Of a stretch of DNA of 64,000 nt, positions 35,474 through 45,203 are shown piece after piece. A program made the position numbers and the translations under genes. The first letter of the stretch is position 1; each line of letters begins with the position of its first letter. The stretch is from Massilia sp. KIM (GTDB lineage Bacteria; Pseudomonadota; Gammaproteobacteria; Burkholderiales; Burkholderiaceae_D), in assembly GCF_002007115.1 (NCBI RefSeq), contig NZ_MVAD01000003.1:310001-374000 (forward strand). The letters run 5' to 3'. The notes under the pieces are model-generated. The model searched no databases, had not been told where the DNA came from, and saw only the letters and a program-made list of their open reading frames with translations.

Positions 35474-36742
35474 ATGATCCGAGACACCTCCCACCAAGAC
35501 GCCGTCATCGCCCCGCTGCCGGCGCAGAAGTTCAAGCGCCGCGCCCTGATCGGCGGCGCGGCCGCCGCCGTCGTCGTCCTCAGCGCCCTGCTGCTGTCCG
35601 CCTGGAACAGCAGCGAACACTCGGTGTCCGAGTCGCGCCTGCGCATCGCGGAAGTCGGCCGCGGCACCCTGGTGCGCGACGCCTCGGTCAACGGCCGCGT
35701 GGTCGCCGCCGTCAGCCCCACCCTGTACGCCACCGCGCCCGCCACCGTCAACCTGAAGGTCGCCGCCGGCGACACCGTCAGGAAGGGCGACGTGCTGGCC
35801 GTGCTGGAGTCGCCCGACCTGACCGATGAACTCAAGCGCGAGACCTCGAGCTACGAGCAGCTCAAGGCCGAGGTGGCGCGCCAGCAGATCCTGTCGCGCA
35901 AGCAGAAGCTGCTGGCCCAGCGCGAAGCCGACACCGCCGAGATCGAACGCCTGTCGGCCCAGCGCACCCTGGAACGCTACGAGAGCGTGGCCCAGGTCGG
36001 CGTCATCGCCAAGATCGACTACCAGAAGGCCAAGGACGCGCTCAACTCGGCCGAGATCCGCGCCCGCCACGCCGCCCAGGCCGCGAACCTCGAGGGCGAC
36101 GACGTCCAGCTCGCCCTTAGAACGAAGCAGAACGAGCTGGAACGCCAGCGCCTCTCGCTCGCCAACGCCCAGCGCCGGGTCGACGAACTCACGGTGCGCG
36201 CCCCGGTGGACGGCTTCATCGGCACCCTCAATGTCCAGAACCGGATGGTGGTGGCCGCCAACGCCCCGCTCATGACCCTGGTCGACCTGTCCAAGCTCGA
36301 GGTCGAGCTGGAAGTGCCGGAAACCTATGTCAACGACCTCGGCCTGGGCATGAACGCCGAGATCACCCTGCCCAGCGGGAAGGCCACCGGCAAGCTCTCG
36401 GCCCTGTCGCCGGAAGTGGTCAAGAACCAGGTGCTGGCGCGGGTGCGCTTCGACGGCGAGCAGCCCAGGGGCCTGCGCCAGAGCCAGCGCGTGAGCGCGC
36501 GCCTCCTGATCGAGGAAAAGGCGAACGTGGTGATGCTGCCGCGCGGCCCCTTCGTCGAGAGCGAGGGCGGGCGCCACGCCTACGTGGTGCAGGACGGCGT
36601 GGCCGTGCGCACCCCGATCCAGCTGGGAGCGACCAGCATCTCGTCGGTGGAGATCATCTCGGGCCTGAAACCCGGAGACAAGGTCGTCATCGCCGGCACC
36701 GACAGCTTCAACAACGCCGCACGCGTATCGATCAACCGCTAA
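35474..36742 (+). CDS. RND/MacA-type periplasmic adaptor (HlyD family)
   Basis: 422 aa from ATG 35474. One N-terminal membrane anchor (~26-46), barrel-sandwich half-motifs (ATVNLKVAAGDTVRKGDVLAVLESPDL and DELTVRAPVDGFIGTLNV) flanking a long coiled coil (~110-220), and C-terminal beta-barrel and membrane-proximal domains (VRTPIQLGATSISSVEIISGLKPGDKVVI). It links the inner-membrane MacB-like permeases to an outer-membrane channel, which is not encoded here. First gene after the sigma-54 promoter. Confidence 0.9.
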   Translation: MIRDTSHQDAVIAPLPAQKFKRRALIGGAAAAVVVLSALLLSAWNSSEHSVSESRLRIAEVGRGTLVRDASVNGRVVAAVSPTLYATAPATVNLKVAAGDTVRKGDVLAVLESPDLTDELKRETSSYEQLKAEVARQQILSRKQKLLAQREADTAEIERLSAQRTLERYESVAQVGVIAKIDYQKAKDALNSAEIRARHAAQAANLEGDDVQLALRTKQNELERQRLSLANAQRRVDELTVRAPVDGFIGTLNVQNRMVVAANAPLMTLVDLSKLEVELEVPETYVNDLGLGMNAEITLPSGKATGKLSALSPEVVKNQVLARVRFDGEQPRGLRQSQRVSARLLIEEKANVVMLPRGPFVESEGGRHAYVVQDGVAVRTPIQLGATSISSVEIISGLKPGDKVVIAGTDSFNNAARVSINR

Positions 36743-36767
36743 GAACCGTCCGAACAAGGAGAACCCC

Positions 36768-37472
<705 letters not shown>

Positions 37473-37481
37473 GGAAGCGCC

Positions 37482-38789
37482 ATGTTCTCCTATTACTTCA
37501 AGCTCGGCGTGCGCAGCCTGCGCCGCAACCCGGCCCTGACCGCGCTGATGGTGCTGACCCTGGCGGTCGGCGTGGCGGCCAGCGTCTCGACCCTGACCAT
37601 CCTGCACGTGCTGTCCGGCGACCCGATCCCGGAAAAGAGCGAGCGCCTGTTCGTGCCGCACATCGACAACGGCCCGGTCGAAGGCTGGGCGCCGAGCGAC
37701 GGCCCCAACGACGACCAGATGAGCTACATGGATGCGGTCAACCTGCTCAAGAGCGGCCAGGGCGAGCGCCGCACGGTGATGTACGGCATGCACATCCCGG
37801 TCGAGCCGCCGCGCACCGACATCCCGGCCTTCAACGCCTACGGCATCGCGCCCACGCGCGACTTCTTCGCCATGTTCAATGTCCCCTTCCTGCACGGCCA
37901 GGCCTGGACCGAGAGCGACGACCAGCGCGGCGGCAACGTGGTGGTGCTGGGACGCGCCACCGCCGAGAAGCTGTTCGGCGAGGCCAGCCCGGTCGGGCGC
38001 GAGCTGCGCATGCGCGGCCAGCCCTTCACCGTGGTCGGCGTGATCGACAACTGGGCGCCGCTGCCGCGCTACTACAAGCTGATCGGCGGCAGCCGCATCA
38101 CCAGCGAGGAATTCTTCATTCCCTTCGCCACCGCGATCCGGCTCGAGGTCGGCCACAGCGGCAGCATGAACTGCAGCGCGCGCCGCGACCCGGGCTGGGC
38201 CAACCTGCTGGCCTCGGAGTGCACCTGGCTCCAGTTCTGGTTCGAGACCCGCAGCGCCTCCGACCGCGCCGACCTCCAGAACTGGCTGGACAACTACGCC
38301 GCCGACCAGCGCAAGCTGGGCCGCCTGAAGCGCAACGCGCCCAACAAGCTGTACGACGTGATGGAGTGGATGGAACAGCTCAAGGTGGTCGGCAACGACA
38401 GCAAGCTGTCGGCCTGGCTGGCCTTCGGCTTCCTGATCCTGTGCCTGGTGAACACCATCGGCCTGCTGCTGGCCAAGTTCTCGACCCGCGCGTCCGAGAT
38501 CGGCGTGCGGCGCGCGCTGGGCGCCTCGCGCAGCGACATCTTCCGCCAGTACCTGATCGAGACCGGCGTGGTCGGCCTGGTCGGCGGCGTGCTGGGCCTG
38601 GCGCTGGCCTTCGGCGCCCTGGCCCTGATCGGCATGCAGAGCAAGAGCATGGCCATGATCGCCCGCATGGACTGGCAGATGCTGATCCTGACCTTCCTGA
38701 TGTCGGTGAGCGCCGCCATCGTCGCCGGCCTGCTGCCGACCTGGCGCGCCTGCCAGGTCACCCCGGCGATCCAGCTCAAGTCGCAATAA
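37482..38789 (+). CDS. MacB/FtsX-type ABC permease (1)
   Basis: 435 aa. One N-terminal TM (LTALMVLTLAVGVAASVSTLTI), a large periplasmic MacB_PCD domain (~45-300, with VVVLGRATAEKLFGEASPVGRELRMRG split across two conserved motifs), and three C-terminal TMs with the FtsX signature IGVRRALGASRSDIFRQYLIET. Forms a mechanotransmitting exporter with the adaptor and ATPase. Two different permeases instead of one suggests a heterodimer. Confidence 0.92.
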   Translation: MFSYYFKLGVRSLRRNPALTALMVLTLAVGVAASVSTLTILHVLSGDPIPEKSERLFVPHIDNGPVEGWAPSDGPNDDQMSYMDAVNLLKSGQGERRTVMYGMHIPVEPPRTDIPAFNAYGIAPTRDFFAMFNVPFLHGQAWTESDDQRGGNVVVLGRATAEKLFGEASPVGRELRMRGQPFTVVGVIDNWAPLPRYYKLIGGSRITSEEFFIPFATAIRLEVGHSGSMNCSARRDPGWANLLASECTWLQFWFETRSASDRADLQNWLDNYAADQRKLGRLKRNAPNKLYDVMEWMEQLKVVGNDSKLSAWLAFGFLILCLVNTIGLLLAKFSTRASEIGVRRALGASRSDIFRQYLIETGVVGLVGGVLGLALAFGALALIGMQSKSMAMIARMDWQMLILTFLMSVSAAIVAGLLPTWRACQVTPAIQLKSQ

Positions 38790-38805
38790 CGTCCGGAGAC
38801 CCACC

Positions 38806-40038
38806 ATGGAAATCAAGCCTATCCTTTCCGCCCTGCTGCGCAACAAGACCGGGCCGATCCTGGTCGCGCTCCAGGTGGCCCTGAGCCTGGGCATCCTGGC
38901 CAACGCCCTGCACATCGTGAACGAGCGCCGCGAAGTGGCGGCGCGCCCCTCCGGCATGGCCGACGAGAGCAGCGTGTTCTACTTCCAGGTGCGCAACCTG
39001 AACAACGACACGCCCGAGCAGCAGCTGGCCGCCATGAAGCGCGAGGTGGAGGTGCTGCGCGCCGTGCCGGGCGTGGTCGCGGTGGCCAACGTCAGCCAGA
39101 TGCCGCTCTCGCGCAGCGGCAGCAACAGCAGCGTGGCCCTGGACCGGCGCCAGGAGCGCGAGACCACGCTGGCCTCGCAGTACGTGACCGCCGACTCCCT
39201 GATCAAGGCCTATGGCCTGAAGCTGGTCGAGGGCCGCGACTTCCTGCCCCAGGAGATCAACGACATCAACGAGAACGAGCAGGCCGAGTTCCCCAAGGCC
39301 CTGATCATCTCCAAGCCGCTGGCGGACAAGCTCTGGCCCGGCCAGCCGGCGGTCGGCAAGACCATGTTCTTCGGCACCGGCGAGGGCGCCTTCGAGACCC
39401 AGGTGGTGGGCGTGGTCGAACGCCTGCAGTCGGCCCACGCCGAGGTGGGCGAGCGCGGCGAGTTCTCGTCCATCACCCCGGCTCGCCTGTACGGCAACCC
39501 GGGCAGCCTGTACGCCGTGCGCGCCGAACCCGGCCAGCGCGACCGCGTGATGAAGGAAGCCGAGGAAGCCCTGCGCAAGTCCTCGGCCACCCCGATGATC
39601 CTGACTGCCAAGACCACCGAGGAAGACCGCGCCAACCGTTACCGCGCCGACGTGGCCCTGTCCTGGATGCTGATCACGGTCAGCGTGCTGCTGCTCCTGA
39701 TCACCTGCTCGGGCATCGTCGGCATGGCCAGCCTGTGGGTGACCCAGCGCCGCAAGCAGATCGGCGTGCGCCGCGCCCTGGGGGCCCGCAAGATCGACAT
39801 CCTGCGCTACTTCATCACCGAGAACGTGATGATCACCAGCGCCGGGGTGTTCGGCGGGATCCTGTTCGGCATCGGCCTGAACCACCTGCTGGTCGCCAAG
39901 CTCGAGATGGCGCGCCTGCCGATCGCCTATCTCGGCGGCGGCGCCGTGGCGTTCTGGTCGCTCGGCATCCTGGCGGCCTACGGCCCGGCGTGGCGCGCGG
40001 CCAGCATCTCGCCGGCCCTGGCCACCCGCAGTGCCTGA
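38806..40038 (+). CDS. MacB/FtsX-type ABC permease (2)
   Basis: 410 aa. Same architecture as the previous gene but divergent in sequence: N-terminal TM (GPILVALQVALSLGILANALHIV), periplasmic domain (~55-275), then three TMs with IGVRRALGARKIDILRYFITENV. It likely heterodimerises with permease 1. The gene is followed by a 51-bp gap before the response regulator. Confidence 0.92.
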   Translation: MEIKPILSALLRNKTGPILVALQVALSLGILANALHIVNERREVAARPSGMADESSVFYFQVRNLNNDTPEQQLAAMKREVEVLRAVPGVVAVANVSQMPLSRSGSNSSVALDRRQERETTLASQYVTADSLIKAYGLKLVEGRDFLPQEINDINENEQAEFPKALIISKPLADKLWPGQPAVGKTMFFGTGEGAFETQVVGVVERLQSAHAEVGERGEFSSITPARLYGNPGSLYAVRAEPGQRDRVMKEAEEALRKSSATPMILTAKTTEEDRANRYRADVALSWMLITVSVLLLLITCSGIVGMASLWVTQRRKQIGVRRALGARKIDILRYFITENVMITSAGVFGGILFGIGLNHLLVAKLEMARLPIAYLGGGAVAFWSLGILAAYGPAWRAASISPALATRSA

Positions 40039-40089
40039 CTGTACCTGACGCAGTACCTGAGCCACTGAGCCGGTGCTATGCTAGCGGCC

Positions 40090-41472
40090 ATGCCCACTGT
40101 ACTCATCATTGACGACAACGCCGCCGTCGCGATCGCGCTGGAAGTGCTGTTCTCGCTGCACGACATCGCCTCGCTGCGCGCGGCCTCGCCCGAGGAAGGG
40201 CTGGCCATCCTGGCGCGCGAGCCGGTGGACCTGGTGATCCAGGACATGAACTTCACGGCCGACACCACCTCGGGCGAGGAAGGCGTGGCCCTGTTCCGCC
40301 AGATCCGCCAGCGCCATCCCGACCTGCCGGTGATCCTGCTGACCGCCTGGACCCACCTGGACGCGGCGGTCGACCTGGTCAAGGCCGGCGCCGCCGACTA
40401 CCTGTCCAAGCCCTGGAACGACGAGCGCCTGCTGGCCACCGTCACCAACCTGATCGAGCTGGGCCAGGCCAACCGCGCGCTCGCCACCCGCCTGCAGCGC
40501 GAGCGGCGCGCCAAACGCGAGCTGGAGCAGAATTTCGACCTGCGCGGCCTGGTGTGGCAGGACCCGGCGACCGAACGCGTGCTGCACCTGGCCTGCCAGG
40601 TGGCGCGCGCCGACGTGCCGGTGCTGATCACCGGCCCGAACGGCACCGGCAAGGAGCGCATCGCCGAGATCATCAAGGCCAACTCCCAGGTGGCGGACGG
40701 GCCCTTCGTGGTGCTCAACTGCGGCGCCCTGCCCTCCGAGCTGATCGAGGCCGAGCTGTTCGGCGCCGAGGCCGGCGCCTACACCGGCGCGTCCAAGGCG
40801 CGCGAAGGCAAGTTCGAGGCGGCCGACGGCGGCACCCTCTTCCTCGACGAGATCGGCAACCTGCCGCTGGCCGGGCAGATGAAGCTGCTGCGGGTGCTGG
40901 AGACCGGCCGCTTCGAGCGCCTCGGCTCAAACCGCGAGCGCCAGGTGAAGGTGCGGGTGATCAGCGCCACCAACGCCGACCTGGGCGCCATGATCCGCGC
41001 CGGGACCTTCCGCGAAGACCTGTTCTACCGCCTGAACGTGATCGAGCTGCGCCTGCCGCCGCTGGCGGCGCGACCGGGCGACATCCTGCCCCTGGCGCTG
41101 AGTTTCCTCCCCCAGGGCAAGCGCCTGCACCCGAGCGCCGAGGCGGCCCTGCTGGCCCATGCCTGGCCGGGCAATGTGCGCGAACTGAAGAACGTGATGG
41201 CGCGCGCCAGCCTGCTCGCGCGCGCTGAGCTGATCATGCCGCCCGACCTCGGCCTGCCGGCGCCGGCCGTTACCGGGACCGTTACCGGGACCGTTACCGG
41301 GACCGTCACCGGGACCGTCTCCGGCACCGACGCCGAGCCCGACCGCGACGCCATCGCCGCCGCGCTGGCGCGCGCCGGCGGCGTGGTGGCCCAGGCCGCC
41401 GCCGAGCTGGGCCTGTCGCGCCAGGCCCTGTACCGGCGCATGGAGCGGCTCGGCATCGCCAGGTCGGCATGA
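40090..41472 (+). CDS. Sigma-54-dependent response regulator (NtrC family)
   Basis: 460 aa from ATG 40090 ([13 protein letters not shown]); an ATG four codons earlier is an alternative. Receiver domain with phosphoacceptor D52 (LVIQDMNF) and the KPW switch. AAA+ domain: Walker [10 protein letters not shown], sigma-54 loop GAYTGA (common form GAFTGA), Walker [15 protein letters not shown]-terminal Fis-type [23 protein letters not shown]. The linker between AAA+ and HTH holds five VTGT-type repeats (41267-41326). Most likely activates the sigma-54 promoter at 35424. Confidence 0.93.
   Translation: MPTVLIIDDNAAVAIALEVLFSLHDIASLRAASPEEGLAILAREPVDLVIQDMNFTADTTSGEEGVALFRQIRQRHPDLPVILLTAWTHLDAAVDLVKAGAADYLSKPWNDERLLATVTNLIELGQANRALATRLQRERRAKRELEQNFDLRGLVWQDPATERVLHLACQVARADVPVLITGPNGTGKERIAEIIKANSQVADGPFVVLNCGALPSELIEAELFGAEAGAYTGASKAREGKFEAADGGTLFLDEIGNLPLAGQMKLLRVLETGRFERLGSNRERQVKVRVISATNADLGAMIRAGTFREDLFYRLNVIELRLPPLAARPGDILPLALSFLPQGKRLHPSAEAALLAHAWPGNVRELKNVMARASLLARAELIMPPDLGLPAPAVTGTVTGTVTGTVTGTVSGTDAEPDRDAIAAALARAGGVVAQAAAELGLSRQALYRRMERLGIARSA
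41267..41326 (+). repeat. In-frame 12-bp tandem repeat, five units
   Basis: CCGTTACCGGGA three times, then CCGTCACCGGGA and CCGTCTCCGGCA. Being a multiple of three it changes only the length of the Thr-Val-Thr-Gly linker between the AAA+ and DNA-binding domains of the regulator. Confidence 0.9.
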
Positions 41473-42839
41473 GCCGGGAGGCGCGCAAGCCGGGCTCGCG
41501 CTTCCGCCTGTCGCTGGTCACGCGCTGGTCGGCCCTGGTCGGCACCCTGCTGGCGCTGGGCATCCTGATCGCCATCGGCCTCGACCAGCTGTTCCCGGAC
41601 AGCCCGCTGCTGGTGTTCTCGGTCTGCCTGCTGGCCGTGGTGCCGATCGCGATCATCACCATTCGCTCCCAGATCCAGCCCATCCTGTCCCTGTTCCGCG
41701 CCCTGGAGGGCACGGTGGCCAGCTACCGCGACGGCGACTTTTCCTTCAGCCTGCACTGGCCGCAGAACGACGAGCTGGCCGACCTGATCGCCGCCCACAA
41801 CGCGCTCGGCGAAGTGCTGCGCGAGCAGCGCCTGGGCCTGGTGCAGCGCGAGCTGCTGCTCGACACCATGGTCCAGAACACGCCGGTGGCGATGCTGCTG
41901 GTGCTCGACGCCGGCGCCGGCAATGGCCCCATCGTCTACGCCAACCTGGCGGCGCGCCAGTTGCTGTCCGAAGGGCGCAAGCTCGAAGGCCACCAGCTGA
42001 GCGAGGTGCTGGACGGCGCCGCCCCCGCCCTGAAGGAAGCGCTGGCGCGCGGCGGCGACGGCCTGTTCACGGCCGGCGAGGCCGAGGACGAGGAGGTCTA
42101 CCACCTGGCGCGCAGCGCCTTTTCCCTCAACGGGCGCAAGCACGAACTGCTGCTGCTGCGCCACCTGACCACCGAGCTGCGGCGCCAGGAAGTCCAGACC
42201 TGGAAGAAGGTCATCCGCGTGATCAGCCATGAGCTGAACAATTCGCTGGCCCCGCTGGCTTCGCTCGCGCATTCGGGGGCGGAGCTGGTGCGGCGCGGCC
42301 AGACCGAGCGCCTGCCGCAAATCCTGGAGACCATCGGCGAACGCACCCGCCACCTGGAATCCTTCATCCTCGGCTATGCGCGCTTCGCCAAGCTGCCGGC
42401 GCCGCGCCTGGAAGCCTGCGCCTGGCCGGCCCTGGTGGCGCGCCTGCAGGACCAGGTGGATTTCCGCCTGGGCGCGGAGCTGCCGCCGGAGGCGGCCTGG
42501 ATCGACGCCGCCCAGATGGAGCAGGCGCTGCTGAACCTGCTCAAGAACGCCCACGAGTCGGGCTCGCCGCCGGACGGGGTGGAGCTGCAGGTGCGCCGCG
42601 TGCAGGACGCGATCCGCATCGACGTGATGGACCGCGGCAGCGGCATGAGCGAGGCGGTGCTGACCAACGCCCTGGTGCCCTTCTATTCCACCAAGCGCAG
42701 CGGCACCGGCCTGGGGCTGGCCCTGGCGCGCGAGATCGCCGAGGCCCACGGCGGCAGGATTTCGCTGGCCAACCGCGAAGGCGGCGGATTGACGGTAACA
42801 TTGATCCTCCCGGCCCTGCCAGGGCCGCAGATCCCCTGA
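41469..42839 (+). CDS. Sensor histidine kinase (NtrB-like)
   Basis: 456 aa, ATGA overlap with the response regulator. Two TMs (~22-42 and ~50-66), HAMP-like region, PAS-like segment (~135-230), H-box VIRVISHELNNSLAPL, N-box LLNLLKNAHESG, G-boxes DRGSGM and GTGLGLALAREI. Short periplasmic loop, so it probably senses a membrane signal. Cognate kinase of the preceding regulator by coupling. Confidence 0.93.
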   Translation: MSREARKPGSRFRLSLVTRWSALVGTLLALGILIAIGLDQLFPDSPLLVFSVCLLAVVPIAIITIRSQIQPILSLFRALEGTVASYRDGDFSFSLHWPQNDELADLIAAHNALGEVLREQRLGLVQRELLLDTMVQNTPVAMLLVLDAGAGNGPIVYANLAARQLLSEGRKLEGHQLSEVLDGAAPALKEALARGGDGLFTAGEAEDEEVYHLARSAFSLNGRKHELLLLRHLTTELRRQEVQTWKKVIRVISHELNNSLAPLASLAHSGAELVRRGQTERLPQILETIGERTRHLESFILGYARFAKLPAPRLEACAWPALVARLQDQVDFRLGAELPPEAAWIDAAQMEQALLNLLKNAHESGSPPDGVELQVRRVQDAIRIDVMDRGSGMSEAVLTNALVPFYSTKRSGTGLGLALAREIAEAHGGRISLANREGGGLTVTLILPALPGPQIP

Positions 42840-42854
42840 CCCGTGGAGCAAAGC

Positions 42855-43463
42855 ATGCCGACCATCATCGGAAAAGCGACATCGATCAACGTGCGCAAGG
42901 TCTTGTGGACCTGCGCCGCCCTCGGCCTGCCGGTCGAGCGCGAGGAGTGGCAGGAGCAGTACGCCACCCTGAATCCGAACCGCATGGTGCCGGTGCTGGT
43001 GGAGGACGAGTTCGTGTTGTGGGAATCGAACACGATCTGCCGCTATCTCGCCAACCGTTACGGCAAGGGCGCCCTGCTGCCCTTCGAGGCGCGGGAGCGC
43101 GCCGCGGTCGAGCAGTGGATGGACTGGCAGGCGACCGAACTCAACACGGCCTGGCGCTACGCCTTCATGGCGCTGGTGCGCGCCAGCCCCGCCCACCAGG
43201 ATCCCGCGCAGGTGGCGGCCAGCGTGGCGGCCTGGAACCGCCACATCGGCATCCTGGATGCCCAGCTGGCCCAGCAGGCCCAGACCGACGCCTGGGTGGC
43301 GGGGGCGGAATTCTCGCTGGCCGACATCGTGCTGGGCCTGTCGGTGAACCGCTGGAAGATGACGCCCATGGACCGGCCCACGTATCCGCACGTGGACGCC
43401 TGGTACGAGCGGCTGGCGACCCAGCCGGGCTTCAAGGAGCATTGCGCCAACGGCACGCCCTGA
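42855..43463 (+). CDS. Glutathione S-transferase family protein
   Basis: 202 aa from ATG 42855 with GGAG 6 nt upstream; a GTG at 42843 is less likely because it overlaps that site. Thioredoxin-like N-domain with cis-Pro in NPNRMVPVLVEDEF and ESNTICRYLANRYG, then helical C-domain with ADIVLGLSVNRW. The N-terminal TSINVRKVLWTCAALGLP resembles beta/theta-like bacterial GSTs, with Ser at the possible active site. Downstream lies an 8-bp tandem repeat. Confidence 0.92.
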   Translation: MPTIIGKATSINVRKVLWTCAALGLPVEREEWQEQYATLNPNRMVPVLVEDEFVLWESNTICRYLANRYGKGALLPFEARERAAVEQWMDWQATELNTAWRYAFMALVRASPAHQDPAQVAASVAAWNRHIGILDAQLAQQAQTDAWVAGAEFSLADIVLGLSVNRWKMTPMDRPTYPHVDAWYERLATQPGFKEHCANGTP

Positions 43464-43470
43464 ACGGCGG

Positions 43471-43526
43471 ACGGCTGGACGGCTGGACGGCTGGACGGCT
43501 GGACGGCTGGACGGCTGGACGGCAGC
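43471..43526. repeat. 8-bp tandem repeat ACGGCTGG, about 6.6 copies
   Basis: Six perfect ACGGCTGG units and a partial seventh, beginning 8 nt past the GST stop codon. A non-triplet unit in a spacer, so copy number may vary without harming a gene. Typical VNTR. Confidence 0.92.
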
Positions 43527-43590
43527 ATGTTATCGCCAGCGGCTCTGGTAAGATCGCCAAACGCCGCAACTTCTTCAGTTAGCCCCAAAA

Positions 43591-43695
43591 CGTCGTTCCG
43601 GCGAAGGCCGGAACCCAAGTTCCTTGCGTCGCCACGATAATCGAACGCAGCGGCAACGCGAGCAAACTTGGGTTCCGGCCTTCGCCGGAACGACG
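43591..43695. repeat. REPIN-like pair: perfect 31-bp inverted arms
   Basis: Left arm 43591-43621 and right arm 43665-43695 are exact reverse complements over 31 nt, each itself containing a GTTCCGGC..GCCGGAAC hairpin. A 43-nt centre separates them. This is the structure of a REP doublet (REPIN/BIME). It lies in the 264-bp spacer upstream of the spermidine-synthase-like gene, ending 32 nt before its start codon. Confidence 0.88.
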
Positions 43696-43727
43696 GTGTG
43701 AAGCTGGCGGAACATCATTATTACTCC

Positions 43728-44510
43728 ATGCCTCCCACTTCCCCCCGCACCATCGACCCGCGCTTCGCCCAGCCCGGCCATCCGCCCGCCACCATCGACG
43801 AATTCGAGGGCGTGCGCTTCCTGCACCTGGGCACCTCCTGGGTCCAGGGCGCGATGCGCCTGTCCAAGCCGGACGCCATCGAGCTCGAATACGTGCAGAT
43901 GATGATGATGTGGACCCTGTTCGTCCAGAACCCGCGCCACGTGGTCCAGCTCGGGCTGGGCAGCGCGGCGCTGACCAAGTTCTGCTACCAGCGTTTCCCG
44001 GCCGCGCGCGTGACCGCGGTCGAGCTCAATCCCAACGTGATCGCGATCTGCCGCGCCCTGTTCGGCCTGCCGGACAACGACGCGCGCCTGGGCGTGCGCG
44101 AGATGAACGCCCTCGACTTCGTGCTCGACCGCGCCAACCACGGCACGGTGGACGTGCTCCAGGTCGACCTCTACGACGAAGAGGCGCGCGGCCCGGTGCT
44201 CGATACGCCCGAGTTCTACCAGGGCTGCTTCGACTGCCTGCGCGAAGGCGGCATCATGACCACCAATGTGTTCGGCGACTTCGCCAACTACGACAAGAAC
44301 CTGCAGGCGATGGAGCAGGTCTTCGACGCCGTGGTGTGGCTGCCCGAGGTCCACGACGCCAACATCGTGGTGCTGGCCTTCAAAAACGCGCCCAGCCTCG
44401 ACTTTTCGCTGCTCTACGAGCGCGCCCTCGAGGTCAAGCGGCGCCTGAACCTGCCCGCCAAGAACTGGGTCAATGGACTAAAAGACTGGATGCGCGATCA
44501 CCAGGGCTGA
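43728..44510 (+). CDS. Spermidine-synthase-like SAM-fold protein
   Basis: 260 aa from ATG 43728; reading further upstream would translate the REP element (GSGLRRND), so that start is rejected. SAM-fold motif VVQLGLGSAALTKFCYQRFP, acidic VTAVELNPNVI, and DVLQVDLYDEEARGPVLDTPEFYQG, as in the spermidine synthase superfamily. N-terminal beta domain is short. Actual polyamine activity is uncertain; many members are of unknown function. Its 3' end overlaps a convergent gene by 41 nt. Confidence 0.75.
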   Translation: MPPTSPRTIDPRFAQPGHPPATIDEFEGVRFLHLGTSWVQGAMRLSKPDAIELEYVQMMMMWTLFVQNPRHVVQLGLGSAALTKFCYQRFPAARVTAVELNPNVIAICRALFGLPDNDARLGVREMNALDFVLDRANHGTVDVLQVDLYDEEARGPVLDTPEFYQGCFDCLREGGIMTTNVFGDFANYDKNLQAMEQVFDAVVWLPEVHDANIVVLAFKNAPSLDFSLLYERALEVKRRLNLPAKNWVNGLKDWMRDHQG

Positions 44511-45003
44511 GCGTAGCCCGCGCCGGCTGGCGCGCCGCCGGTCGTCCGCGCCGGCCCGTCACCAGGCCGGGCACCTCGCCGCCCAGTTCGGAGGCCGGCA
44601 CCGGCATCCCCAGCACCGCGTAGACATCGCCGTCCGGCTCGCGCTCCAGCGCCAGCACCGGGAACACGCGCTCCAGGTTGGCGTACTTGGCCCAGGCCCC
44701 GGCGCCGCGCTGCTGGGACGGCGGCATCGCCATCGCGGCGTAGCCGCGCGCCCCGTTCTCGACGGCGGCGATGCTCCAGGCCCGCCCATGGTAGGCGGCG
44801 TCGCCCGCCGCCTCGTGGTGGGCGCGGTCGAAGCAGCGTACGCGCAGGTGGGCGCCCGGCAGCGGATGCTCGCGCAGGCGCTGGTTCGGCCCGTGCCACA
44901 ACTGCATCAGCACGATGCCGGACGGTCCGAACGCGTCCCATGCGTCTTCGAGGTTGCCATAGTGTTCGAGGCCATATCGTTTGCAGAGCTGGGTGATGTT
45001 CAT
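44470..45003 (-). CDS. Hypothetical protein
   Basis: 177 aa. Start MNITQLCKRYGLEHYGNLE with ATGA overlap on the gene upstream. Contains IVLMQLWHGPNQRLREHPLPG, AAYHGRAWSIAAVENGARGYAAMAM and LERVFPVLALEREPDGDVYAVLGMPVP. No signal or TM. Not recognised. The C-terminal ~40 residues are Arg/Ala/Pro-rich and overlap the convergent gene, so the true end could differ in homologues. Confidence 0.6.
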   Translation of the reverse strand: MNITQLCKRYGLEHYGNLEDAWDAFGPSGIVLMQLWHGPNQRLREHPLPGAHLRVRCFDRAHHEAAGDAAYHGRAWSIAAVENGARGYAAMAMPPSQQRGAGAWAKYANLERVFPVLALEREPDGDVYAVLGMPVPASELGGEVPGLVTGRRGRPAARQPARATLSPGDRASSLLVH

Positions 45004-45203
45004 GTGCTTTCGTTCCGTTGCTGTTGCCGCCGCTCGCGCTGGCGGCGCGTCCCGGGCCCCTGCAGCGCACGCAGCAGGATCTCGCGGGACAGGTTGCAGC
45101 TCTCCAGGTACAGCATGCCCGCGTTCATGCCGCGTGTCTCGGCCAGAAACAACGCGTATTCGGTGACGAGCGCACCTTGCTCGTCTGTTCGCCGCTGGGT
45201 CAT
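45000..45203 (-). CDS. Small hypothetical protein coupled to the next gene
   Basis: 67 aa. MTQRRTDEQGALVTEYALFLAETRGMNAGML is mostly helical, the end is strongly basic (GTRRQRERRQQQR). Stop codon overlaps the start of the 177-aa gene (ATGA), suggesting a two-gene unit. Size and charge resemble small regulatory or adaptor proteins, but nothing specific can be claimed. Confidence 0.5.
   Translation of the reverse strand: MTQRRTDEQGALVTEYALFLAETRGMNAGMLYLESCNLSREILLRALQGPGTRRQRERRQQQRNEST

Noticed and set aside
43668..43727. 20-residue N-terminal extension of the spermidine-synthase-like protein
   Set aside because: It would translate the right arm of the REPIN (GSGLRRND), a common mis-annotation.
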